A stretch of DNA of 64,000 nt from Cyclobacteriaceae bacterium (GTDB taxonomy: Bacteria > Bacteroidota > Bacteroidia > Cytophagales > Cyclobacteriaceae). The number at the start of each line of letters is the position of its first letter. The stretch's first letter is position 1. A program made the position numbers and the translations under genes. The notes below the pieces were generated by a model. It ran no database searches. It saw only the letters and a list, made by a program, of their open reading frames with translations, and had not been told where the DNA came from. Positions 7,351 through 15,136 of the stretch are shown one piece after another. The stretch covers positions 1-64,000 of the forward strand of contig WFNR01000099.1 of NCBI GenBank assembly GCA_015488485.1, read 5' to 3'.

Positions 7351-10206
7351 TTGGGTACTGCCAGACAACAACAGCTACTTACCGGTGTAGCCTCCGAGCA
7401 GGAGCAGGTGGAGGTATATGGTGCCCGTGAGCACAATCTGAAAAATATTGATATTACCTTCCCGCGCCAAAAGCTGGTTGTGCTTACCGGTATCAGCGGC
7501 AGTGGCAAGTCATCGCTGGCCTTCGATACCATTTATGCCGAAGGGCAACGCAGGTATATGGAGAGCTTCTCGGCTTATGTGCGCACCTTCATCGGCAACA
7601 TGGAGCGCCCCGATGTGGACAAGATACTGGGGTTGAGCCCGGTGATAGCCATCGAGCAGAAAACCACTTCGCGCAACCCGCGCTCTACGGTGGGCACGGT
7701 TACCGAGGTGTACGATTTTCTGCGCCTGCTCTATGCCCGGGCTGGGGTGGCGGTCTCCTACCTGTCGGGCAAGCCGATGATCCGCCAAACCGAAGAGCAG
7801 ATACAAACACATATATTGCAGCAGTACGAGGGGCAGAAAATCACCTTGCTGGCACCCCTGGTCAAAGGTCGCAAAGGGCACTACCGCGAGCTTTTTGTGC
7901 AGTTACGAAAAAGCGGCTACCTGCGCGTGCGGGTAGATGGCGAGCTGATGGAGATTACCCCCAAGATGCAGCTCGACCGCTACAAAACCCACGATGTAGA
8001 GCTGGTGGTGGACAGGCTGCTGGTGCGGCCGGAGGATGCCTACCGCCTGGGGCAATCGATAGCCACCGCCATGCGCCAGGGCAACGGCCTGCTGCTGGTG
8101 CTGGACGAGGCCGGTAAGACACGCTATTTCTCCAAAAACCTGATGGACCCCGACACCGGCCTGGCCTATGATGAACCGGCCCCCAACACCTTCTCTTTCA
8201 ACTCGCCCTATGGTGCCTGCCCACAATGCAACGGCCTCGGGGTGGTAGATGACATCACCCGCGACACCATCATCCCCGATCCGGCCCTGTCGGTAAGCCG
8301 GGGTGGCATAGCCCCGTTGGGGCAGTACCGCGATATCTGGATATTTAAAAAGATCGAAGCCATCCTGAAGCGCCAGGGCTACAACATCACCACGCCTATC
8401 AACAAGATAGACGATGCCACCATTGACCTGCTGCTCTATGGCGACAGCGATCCGGTGGCAGTGGCCTCCAAAAAATACCCCGGCACCGACTGGCACGTCA
8501 GGTTCGAAGGCATCATCAGCTTTATGAAAAAGCAGCAGGACAACGGCACGGCCACCATCAGAAAATGGCTCAAGGATTTTACCATCACCAAGCCTTGCCC
8601 CGAGTGTGGGGGCGCCCGCCTCAGGAAAGAGGCCCTGCACTTTTTTATTGCTGATAAAAATATTGCCCAACTGGCACAGATGAGCATCAGCGATTTGCAG
8701 CAGTGGTTTGCCGATATCGAGGCGCGCCTCGATGAACGGCAGAACCTTATTGCCGCGGAAATCCTCAAGGAGATTCGCAAGCGGCTGCGCTTCCTCAACG
8801 ATGTGGGCATCGGTTATCTTACCCTCGACCGCCCCTTGCGCAGCCTGTCGGGTGGCGAGGCGCAGCGTATCCGCCTGGCTACGCAAATCGGCACGCAACT
8901 GGTAGGGGTGATGTACATCCTCGATGAGCCCAGCATCGGCCTGCATCAGCGCGACAACCGCAAGCTGATAGCTGCCCTACAGCAACTGCGCGACCTGGGC
9001 AATACGGTGCTGGTGGTGGAGCACGACAAAGAGACTATGCTCGAGGCCGATTACATTATTGATATCGGCCCCGGTGCCGGTCGCCATGGCGGCCGCATTG
9101 TGGCAGCCGGCCCGCCAGCCGAATTTGTAGCCGGCAACAGCCTGACGGCCGCCTACCTGCGCGGTGAGGAGGCCATCCCCGTGCCGGCCCAGCGCAGGAA
9201 GGGCAAGGGGCAGCACATCAGCCTGCGCGGAGCCTCCGGCAACAACTTACAAAATGTGGATGTGGACTTCCCGCTGGGCACCATGATCTGCATTACCGGA
9301 GTGTCGGGCAGCGGCAAGTCCACCCTCATTCATGATACCCTCTATCCGGTGATGAGCCAGCGCCTGTATCGCTCGCATCGCCAGCCCCTGCCATACCGGT
9401 CTGTCGAAGGACTCGAGCATATCGACAAGGTGATTGAGATTGACCAGGCGCCCATCGGTCGCACACCGCGCTCCAACCCGGCCACCTACATAGGGGTGTT
9501 TGCTGATATCCGCAGCCTGTTTACCGGCCTGCCGGAAGCCAAAATAAGGGGCTACAAGCCCGGGCGCTTTTCATTTAATGTAAAAGGCGGCCGTTGTGAA
9601 GACTGCGAGGGGGCCGGTATGAAGCTGATCGAGATGGATTTCCTGCCCGATGTGCATGTACACTGCCAAACCTGCAAGGGTAAGCGCTACAACCGTGAGA
9701 CCCTGGAGATTCGCTACCGCGGCAAATCGATAGCCGATGTGCTGGACATGACGGTGGATGAAGCAGTGGAGTTTTTTGCCAGCCATCCGAAGATTCTGCG
9801 CAAGGTAAAAACCCTGCAGGATGTGGGACTGGGCTATATCACCCTTGGGCAGCATGCCACCACCCTGAGTGGTGGGGAAGCACAGCGTGTGAAGCTGGCC
9901 AGCGAGCTCAGCAAGAAAGACACCGGTAAAACTTTTTACATTCTGGATGAACCGACCACCGGGCTGCACTTTCAGGATATCCGCCACCTGCTCGATGTGC
10001 TTAACAAATTGGTGGACAAGGGCAATACCGTACTCATTATCGAGCACAACCTGGATGTGATTAAGACGGCCGACTACCTGATAGACCTGGGGCCGGAAGG
10101 CGGGGCGGCCGGAGGGCGGGTAGTGGCAACCGGCACCCCCGAGCAGGTAGCTAAGTCAGCCGCCAGCCATACGGGCAGGTTCTTACGTGAGGAGCTGGCC
10201 GGTTAG
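7351..10206 (+). CDS. uvrA: UvrABC system protein A (excinuclease ATPase)
   Basis: A 951-residue DNA damage sensor that loads UvrB in nucleotide excision repair. It has two ABC ATPase modules, with Walker A loops GISGSGKSS near residue 47 and GVSGSGKST near 650. Two ABC signatures read LSGGEAQR. Zinc-binding Cys pairs include CPQCNGLG, CPECGG and CEDCEG. Length is normal for UvrA. The start is taken as TTG at 7351 because an in-frame stop lies at 7336-7338 and no ATG precedes the conserved EVYGAREHNLKN. A GTG just before that motif is an alternative. Its partners uvrC and uvrB are elsewhere in the window. Confidence 0.97.
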   Translation: MGTARQQQLLTGVASEQEQVEVYGAREHNLKNIDITFPRQKLVVLTGISGSGKSSLAFDTIYAEGQRRYMESFSAYVRTFIGNMERPDVDKILGLSPVIAIEQKTTSRNPRSTVGTVTEVYDFLRLLYARAGVAVSYLSGKPMIRQTEEQIQTHILQQYEGQKITLLAPLVKGRKGHYRELFVQLRKSGYLRVRVDGELMEITPKMQLDRYKTHDVELVVDRLLVRPEDAYRLGQSIATAMRQGNGLLLVLDEAGKTRYFSKNLMDPDTGLAYDEPAPNTFSFNSPYGACPQCNGLGVVDDITRDTIIPDPALSVSRGGIAPLGQYRDIWIFKKIEAILKRQGYNITTPINKIDDATIDLLLYGDSDPVAVASKKYPGTDWHVRFEGIISFMKKQQDNGTATIRKWLKDFTITKPCPECGGARLRKEALHFFIADKNIAQLAQMSISDLQQWFADIEARLDERQNLIAAEILKEIRKRLRFLNDVGIGYLTLDRPLRSLSGGEAQRIRLATQIGTQLVGVMYILDEPSIGLHQRDNRKLIAALQQLRDLGNTVLVVEHDKETMLEADYIIDIGPGAGRHGGRIVAAGPPAEFVAGNSLTAAYLRGEEAIPVPAQRRKGKGQHISLRGASGNNLQNVDVDFPLGTMICITGVSGSGKSTLIHDTLYPVMSQRLYRSHRQPLPYRSVEGLEHIDKVIEIDQAPIGRTPRSNPATYIGVFADIRSLFTGLPEAKIRGYKPGRFSFNVKGGRCEDCEGAGMKLIEMDFLPDVHVHCQTCKGKRYNRETLEIRYRGKSIADVLDMTVDEAVEFFASHPKILRKVKTLQDVGLGYITLGQHATTLSGGEAQRVKLASELSKKDTGKTFYILDEPTTGLHFQDIRHLLDVLNKLVDKGNTVLIIEHNLDVIKTADYLIDLGPEGGAAGGRVVATGTPEQVAKSAASHTGRFLREELAG

Positions 10207-10229
10207 GGAAGATTCACTGTCAATATCAT

Positions 10230-10237
10230 TACCTTTG
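10230..10237 (+). promoter_or_regulatory. Putative -7 promoter box (TACCTTTG)
   Basis: Exact TAnnTTTG match ahead of the small membrane protein gene. It argues for translation from the ATG at 10263 rather than 10245, because the latter would sit almost on the expected transcript start. Confidence 0.45.
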
Positions 10238-10262
10238 CCGGTAAATGGGCGACTCTCCTTTT

Positions 10263-10505
10263 ATGAAAATACTGGTGCCGGCAGCCTTTGTCATACTGGC
10301 CGGCTATAACCTCTATATGGCCAACTGGCTGGAAGGTGCCCTGTATGTATCGGTAGCAGTGGCTTTCCCGCTGATGTGGGCCTTGCGTGCCGGCCGTATC
10401 AAGCGGCATCAGGCCTTCTGGAGTGCCCTCTCCTGGCTGCTGATTATCCTGGCGCTATTGCTCTTCCTGGCGGTATTGCAATACGATGCCCTTACCGGCC
10501 GCTAA
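10263..10505 (+). CDS. Small membrane protein, function unknown
   Basis: An 80-residue protein with three predicted transmembrane helices (about residues 2-18, 22-40 and 52-72) and a short basic loop (RAGRIKRHQ) between the second and third. An ATG six codons upstream (10245) would give 86 residues. I do not recognise a family. It lies 60 bases ahead of the LytS-type kinase on the same strand and could be cotranscribed with it. Confidence 0.6.
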   Translation: MKILVPAAFVILAGYNLYMANWLEGALYVSVAVAFPLMWALRAGRIKRHQAFWSALSWLLIILALLLFLAVLQYDALTGR

Positions 10506-10565
10506 GGCTACCGATTATGTAATGCATGCTGGTTTTATTGGCTAAACTACCGTAATTTGTAGTAA

Positions 10566-11606
10566 ATGAACAAGCAGCGCCTATACTGGCTTTTACAGAT
10601 ATCCGGCTGGACCATTTATGCCGGTATCAATGTACTGGGGGTCAGTGCACAGTCGTCACATTTTACCCCGGTCATGGCCGTACCGGTAGTGGCAGAAGCT
10701 TTTTTCTTCTTTTTGATTACCCATTACTATCGTCATTTGGGGAAGAAAAAAGGCTGGCTCTATCAGTCCACCAACCGCCTGGTGCCAAAAGTGCTGGTGA
10801 GTATTTTCTTCATGGCAGTGCTGGTTTACATGCTCAGGGTGGGCGTATCGGTTGTGCTACACCTGTACAGCCCGGAGATGCTGCATTGGGTAAACCTGCT
10901 GGGCAACATCACCGCCAATATTATTGTGTTGGTTATCTGGTCGTCTATCTATTTTGCCTTTCACTATTTTGAAAAAAACACCCAGTCGCTCAAGTACGAG
11001 GTGGCAATGAATGAGATGAAGCTCAACCAGCTAAAATCGCAGGTAAATCCGCACTTTATCTTCAACGCCCTGAATAGCATACGTGCCCTGGTGGATGAAG
11101 AGCCGGCCAAAGCAAAAAAGGCCATCAACAACCTGTCCAATATCTTGCGCTCTTCACTGGTGATGGATAAAAAGAAACTGACCTCGCTTAAAGAAGAGCT
11201 GGCTACCACCCGCGATTATCTGGCGCTGGAGTCAATTCGCTTTGAAGAGCGCCTGCAAACCGAATTTGATATTCAGCCCGGCACTGAAAATGTACAAGTG
11301 CCGCCCATGATGGTGCAAACTCTGGTAGAAAATGGTATTAAACATGGTATTTCGCGCCTCAAGGAAGGCGGCAAGGTTTCGGTAAAAGCGCGTTTGAATA
11401 ACCATGCTATGTTGCTGGAAATACGTAATAGCGGTCAATACAACCAGCATGGCAGCCTCAATGGTACCGGCCAGGGCCTGCGCAACACGCGCCAGCGTCT
11501 GCAATTAATTTTTGGCAAGGCTGCCAGACTGGAAATACAAAATGAAAATGAACACACCGTACTTACCACAGTGCGGGTGCCTTTATATGAAAACGGAAAA
11601 TTATAA
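10566..11606 (+). CDS. LytS/YehU-type sensor histidine kinase
   Basis: A 346-residue membrane kinase with four N-terminal helices (about residues 8-135), then a short linker and the His_kinase family region. The phosphoacceptor is in QVNPHFIFNALNS near residue 165. The ATP-binding part has LVENGIKHG near 255 and a GTGQGLRNTRQRL glycine loop near 305. No extracellular sensor domain is visible, so the signal is probably sensed in the membrane. The response regulator follows 3 bases later, so the pair is clearly an operon. Confidence 0.92.
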   Translation: MNKQRLYWLLQISGWTIYAGINVLGVSAQSSHFTPVMAVPVVAEAFFFFLITHYYRHLGKKKGWLYQSTNRLVPKVLVSIFFMAVLVYMLRVGVSVVLHLYSPEMLHWVNLLGNITANIIVLVIWSSIYFAFHYFEKNTQSLKYEVAMNEMKLNQLKSQVNPHFIFNALNSIRALVDEEPAKAKKAINNLSNILRSSLVMDKKKLTSLKEELATTRDYLALESIRFEERLQTEFDIQPGTENVQVPPMMVQTLVENGIKHGISRLKEGGKVSVKARLNNHAMLLEIRNSGQYNQHGSLNGTGQGLRNTRQRLQLIFGKAARLEIQNENEHTVLTTVRVPLYENGKL

Positions 11607-11609
11607 GAG

Positions 11610-12323
11610 ATGAGAGCTTTAGTAATCGATGACGAACGACTGGCACGTAAAGAACTGCTGAAATTGCTGGAAGATTACCCCGAAATAGAAGTGATAGGTG
11701 AGGCCGCCAATGCCGAAGAAGCCTATGAGAAGATTAATGAGCTAAAACCGGATTTGCTCTTCCTGGATATCCAGATGCCGGGCAAAACAGGCTTTGAATT
11801 GCTGGAAATGCTTGATGCCGTTCCCAAGGTAATCTTTACCACTGCTTATGATGAGTATGCCCTCAAAGCATTTGATGTAAACGCCCTCGATTATCTGCTG
11901 AAGCCGGTGCAAATGGACAGGCTTAATGAAACAATAGCCAAGCTGCAGCCTCCGGCACCGAAAGAGGAAACAGAGAAAGAGCCTAAACTGGGTCTGAACG
12001 ATCAGGTGTTTGTCAAGGATGGCGACAAATGCTGGTTTGTGAAACTGGCCGATATCCGCTATTTCGAATCGGACGGCAACTATATCAAGGTGTTCTTCGA
12101 TAACGTACGGCCGATGATTCATAAATCGCTAAATGCGCTGGACGAAAAACTGAACGACCGTGATTTCTTCCGCGCCAGTCGCAAGCATATCATCAACCTA
12201 AGCTGGGTAGAAACTATCGAGCCGTGGTTTAATGGTGGACTGATGGTAAAACTGCGTGGCGGTGATAAGGTGGAAGTATCGCGCAGGCAGGCAGCCAAGT
12301 TTAAGGAGAAGATGAGCCTCTAA
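11610..12323 (+). CDS. LytR/AlgR-type response regulator (REC-LytTR)
   Basis: A 237-residue regulator. The receiver domain (1-115) has the acidic pair DDE near residues 8-10, the phospho-accepting Asp in LLFLDIQMPG near 52, the Thr/Ser in FTTAYDEYALKAF and the Lys in LLKPV. The C-terminal LytTR DNA-binding domain (about 135-237) contains FESDGNYIKVFFDN and FFRASRKHIINLSWV. It is the partner of the kinase immediately upstream. The gene stop (12321-12323) overlaps the end of a relic of a minus-strand gene. Confidence 0.94.
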   Translation: MRALVIDDERLARKELLKLLEDYPEIEVIGEAANAEEAYEKINELKPDLLFLDIQMPGKTGFELLEMLDAVPKVIFTTAYDEYALKAFDVNALDYLLKPVQMDRLNETIAKLQPPAPKEETEKEPKLGLNDQVFVKDGDKCWFVKLADIRYFESDGNYIKVFFDNVRPMIHKSLNALDEKLNDRDFFRASRKHIINLSWVETIEPWFNGGLMVKLRGGDKVEVSRRQAAKFKEKMSL

Positions 12324-12378
12324 CGCGGCTGCACCATGCTCACCAGCTCGCGATCCACTTCCCAGTCTTTGGCTATTT
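12320..12378 (-). pseudogene. 3' remnant duplicating the end of the 12733-13101 gene
   Basis: Read on the minus strand, this encodes the last ~18 residues (IAKDWEVDRELVSMVQPR and a stop) of the intact protein at 12733-13101. The peptide is identical. The DNA differs at several positions, all of which look synonymous (for example GCGCGGCTGC against GTGGCTGT). Similarity stops abruptly at about 12378, where the hairpin-rich repeat block begins. No start or upstream part remains. Confidence 0.75.
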
Positions 12379-12680
12379 CCCGTTTTCAGTGATGTCGTGC
12401 CCCGAATAAACGGGAAGGGGGCTTGAAATTAACTTATTGCTCTATGGCGTAGAGCATAAAGAGGGCCTTGCAGGAAAGGCGCCATTAAAGGTCGGGCGAT
12501 TGTTTAGATGAATGTTAATGAAATCCACTTGTTTGAGTGCCGCAGTGCCTGCGGCACGAGTTTGGATTTCGTTCATGGTCGTAGAGCCCGGACGGTCGCC
12601 TTTGCTGCACAGCCTTGATTTTTTTGCCTGCCTAGCCGGCAGGCAGGATTCTTTTTGTATCAAGACAAAAAGAAAAATGT
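12377..12680. repeat. Hairpin-rich repeat block
   Basis: About 300 non-coding bases containing a run of inverted repeats. These are TTCCCGTTT/AAACGGGAA (12377-12385, 12408-12416), GCTCTA/TAGAGC (12439-12455), GTGCCGCAG/CTGCGGCAC with loop TGC (12537-12557) inside a wider GAAATCCA/TGGATTTC pair (12520-12570), TGCCTGCC/GGCAGGCA (12625-12645), and TTCTTTTTGT/ACAAAAAGAA (12649-12674). The layout resembles compound REP/BIME-like repeats. It sits exactly between the truncated gene end and the intact gene. Confidence 0.65.
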
Positions 12681-12732
12681 AAAAAGGGATAGAAAAAGAT
12701 AAAGTTGAAATCCCGAAAACGATCGATGTTTT

Positions 12733-13101
12733 TTATCGTGGCTGTACCATACTTACCAGCTCACGATCCACTTCCCAGTCTTTGGCTATTTTGAGAATAG
12801 CGGCAGCCTCCATTTCGGTAATGTAGCCTTTTTCGCGATTGGCCAGCCAGGTGAGGTTGAGAAACTGCACACGCTTGCTTTTGCTGAGTTTTTTTATTGC
12901 CTGGTTCAGGTATTCGCGCGCCCGCTCAAAAGCGGTGATATAGTCGCGTGCTATGAAATCGAAAGCCCATTTTAATTCCTTCTCAGCATCCAGCTCGGCA
13001 GCCGACCGGTACAGGATTTTTTCTTCTTCTTCTACCAGACCATGGTAGTGAAAAATTATTGCTTTTAACAGCATCAATATTTTCTTTTCCTCGTTTAACA
13101 C
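12733..13101 (-). CDS. Small helical cytoplasmic protein, unknown function
   Basis: A 122-residue protein, predicted almost entirely alpha-helical, rich in Glu and Lys, without signal peptide or membrane segment. It begins MLNEEKKILMLLKAII. An all-helical TerB-like fold is conceivable, but I see no defining metal-binding residues. Its 3' end is duplicated at 12320-12378 with only synonymous changes, which shows the protein sequence has been under selection. The 140 bases upstream (13102-13240) are AT-rich and contain nothing I recognise. Confidence 0.7.
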   Translation of the reverse strand: MLNEEKKILMLLKAIIFHYHGLVEEEEKILYRSAAELDAEKELKWAFDFIARDYITAFERAREYLNQAIKKLSKSKRVQFLNLTWLANREKGYITEMEAAAILKIAKDWEVDRELVSMVQPR

Positions 13102-13240
13102 CGGTGCGGCTCTTCAAGTGATAAATTTAGCCCAAATTATCAGCAAATAAAGTTCAAAATTTAAAATTGTAGCTGTGGGCAGTCAAATTTTAATATAATC
13201 TGGCCGCCTATGGTAACCTAACAATAATAAATAGGATATC

Positions 13241-13990
13241 TCAACCGTCCTGCAAGGCATAAACCACCGGCCGGCTGGGAGCGGCATCCAGGGCGATGGC
13301 CGGTACTTGCAGGTTAAGCAAATAAAGTCCGTCCGCCAGCTGGTTGTCTATATAAGCCAATTCGGTAATGGTAGCCCCCTGGCGCAGGTGTCCTGCCGTT
13401 TGCCAAAAAGCCTTGTGTGCCGCCAGCTTGCCGCCATCCACTTCTTTATCCACAGAAGGCAGGTCGCAGACCAGGTGGTCGATGCTCCGCTCTGCCAGCA
13501 GTTGCAGTGCGGCTGCTGTGAAATAGGGCGGGTTAGTACCCGAGTAGTTTTTACTTAATTTATCTGCTGTATTGGGCCGGGTACGTACCAGCAAGGCTTC
13601 TATACCTTCAATAAGCTTTTCGGATAGTTGGTTGTGCTCTATCACTTTATCCGGGCCGTTGTCTATGGGTGTCACGGTGAGCAGTTGGGCTACAAACCAA
13701 AACCTGGTTAAGCATTGGTCAATGGTGGCCCCACCGGCTGTAATGTGGCCGTAGCATTCGGTATGCGTGGTGTTGCCATGCGGGCTTAAAGAGAGCAGGT
13801 AGTGGTTTACCGCGGCACCGGCTTCGATACTGCCAATAAAATCACCGTTCTCAATGGGCGTCATGGTGGCCAAAGGGCTGTGATAACAGTTTGGGTCGGC
13901 CTGTCCGCCCCGCAGCGGAATGGCCAGGCTATGCGGCTGGGCGAGGTCGGCTGTATAGGCTTTGCCTTGCCAGGATAGGGTGATTTTCAT
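13241..13990 (-). CDS. Cyclase-family (kynurenine formamidase-like) hydrolase
   Basis: A 249-residue protein of the metal-dependent cyclase/arylformamidase family. The family metal-binding motif appears as HGNTTHTECYGHI near residue 72, a variant of HGTHxDxPxH. A later conserved stretch reads HLVCDLPSVDKEVDGG near 172. These enzymes hydrolyse formyl-kynurenine or related amides, but the substrate cannot be told from sequence. The start overlaps the hemW stop (ATGA), so the two are translationally coupled. Confidence 0.85.
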   Translation of the reverse strand: MKITLSWQGKAYTADLAQPHSLAIPLRGGQADPNCYHSPLATMTPIENGDFIGSIEAGAAVNHYLLSLSPHGNTTHTECYGHITAGGATIDQCLTRFWFVAQLLTVTPIDNGPDKVIEHNQLSEKLIEGIEALLVRTRPNTADKLSKNYSGTNPPYFTAAALQLLAERSIDHLVCDLPSVDKEVDGGKLAAHKAFWQTAGHLRQGATITELAYIDNQLADGLYLLNLQVPAIALDAAPSRPVVYALQDG

Positions 13991-15117
13991 AAGTTGTCAT
14001 CCATCAGTTCCACAATTATTGAGTCGGCCAGCAGCCAGCCGCCTTCGGTAAGCACAAATTTATCGTTTTCTCGTTTTGCCAGTCCTTGTTCTATACAGTG
14101 TTTTAGAAAAGAACCATGCTTATCTTCCGTGTCAAGCCCGAACTTATCCCTGATCAGATGCAAGTCTATACCCCTGTCGGTGCGCAGGCCGGTAAGCAGG
14201 TATTCATAATACTGCTGTGCTTTGTTCAGATGTTCGGTAGTGGCCGGCACAAGGCCCCGGCTGAGCTGCCGGATGTAAATAGCATTGTTGGCGATATTGG
14301 CCTGGCGGCTGCTGCCATTGTACGAATGTGCCCCGGGGCCTGCGCCCAGGTAGGGCGCCCCATGCCAATAGGCCTGGTTGTGCCGGCTACGGTACCCCGG
14401 CCGGGCGAAGTTCGATACCTCATAATGCTCAAATCCTGCCTGACCCAGTATGTCGCACATAAGGCGGTACTCCGCCTCGTAGGTGGCTTCGCTTACCGCC
14501 TTGAGCCTGCCCTGACGTTGCCAATGCCCCCAGGCGGTGCGCTCCTCTATGGTCAGGGCGTAGCACGACAGGTGCTGTATGGGCAGTGCCAGCGCCTGCT
14601 CCAGGTTGCGCTGCCACTGGCGGGTGGTTTGGCCGGGGATGCCATAAATCAGATCGATAGAAATGTTGTCGAAGCCCGCTGCGGCCAGCAGATGTACGGC
14701 TTCGATGGCCTGGCGGCCGCTATGGGCACGGTTGAGCAAGGGCAACACGCGGTCGTCAAACGACTGCACCCCCAGACTGATGCGGTTGAACCCCAGCCTG
14801 CGCCACATGGCTGCCCGTTCTGCACTTACATCTTCTGGATTGACCTCCAGGGTGATTTCTGCTTCAGCATCCACTGCAAAAAGCGCACGGATTTTGGCCA
14901 GCAGCAGGGCCAGTTGCTTATCGGCCAGCAAGCTGGGGGTGCCACCTCCCAGATAGATAGTAGCCACTGGCTCTTGCAGATAAGATTGTCGCAATGCCAG
15001 CTCCTGCGTTAGGGCTTGCACCAATTCGGGCAGGCTCTTCAGGGTAGTGCTGAAATGAAAATTGCAATAATGACATGCCTGCCGGCAATAAGGTATGTGC
15101 AGATATATTCCCCCCAA
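13987..15117 (-). CDS. hemW: Radical SAM heme chaperone HemW
   Basis: About 376 residues. The radical SAM cluster motif is CRQACHYC near residue 10, with the preceding YLHIPYC and later IYLGGGTPSLL, RISLGVQSFDD and IDLIYGIPGQT typical of HemW (formerly annotated as coproporphyrinogen III oxidase-like). A C-terminal HemW domain follows. The TTG at 15117, giving M-GGIYLHIPYC, is preferred. An ATG at 15156 would overlap the start and promoter of the divergent gene. The second Cys spacing (CxxxCxxC) is intact. Confidence 0.93.
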   Translation of the reverse strand: MGGIYLHIPYCRQACHYCNFHFSTTLKSLPELVQALTQELALRQSYLQEPVATIYLGGGTPSLLADKQLALLLAKIRALFAVDAEAEITLEVNPEDVSAERAAMWRRLGFNRISLGVQSFDDRVLPLLNRAHSGRQAIEAVHLLAAAGFDNISIDLIYGIPGQTTRQWQRNLEQALALPIQHLSCYALTIEERTAWGHWQRQGRLKAVSEATYEAEYRLMCDILGQAGFEHYEVSNFARPGYRSRHNQAYWHGAPYLGAGPGAHSYNGSSRQANIANNAIYIRQLSRGLVPATTEHLNKAQQYYEYLLTGLRTDRGIDLHLIRDKFGLDTEDKHGSFLKHCIEQGLAKRENDKFVLTEGGWLLADSIIVELMDDNL

Positions 15118-15122
15118 AATTT

Positions 15123-15130
15123 TACCTTTG
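15123..15130 (+). promoter_or_regulatory. Putative -7 promoter box (TACCTTTG)
   Basis: Exact TAnnTTTG match that ends 6 bases before the ATG of the Omp85-like gene, so the mRNA would be essentially leaderless. It lies in the ~20-base space between the divergent hemW and Omp85-like starts. Confidence 0.5.
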
Positions 15131-15136
15131 GTGTAA

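Noticed and set aside
7903-8946. A 347-codon open frame on the minus strand
   Set aside because: Antisense shadow of uvrA; no recognisable domain.
12377-12680. Insertion sequence
   Set aside because: No transposase frame, no terminal repeats bounding the whole block, and only a diverged gene end as flank rather than a clean target duplication.
14116-15012. A 298-codon plus-strand frame
   Set aside because: Antisense to hemW with no domain features; composition typical of shadow frames.
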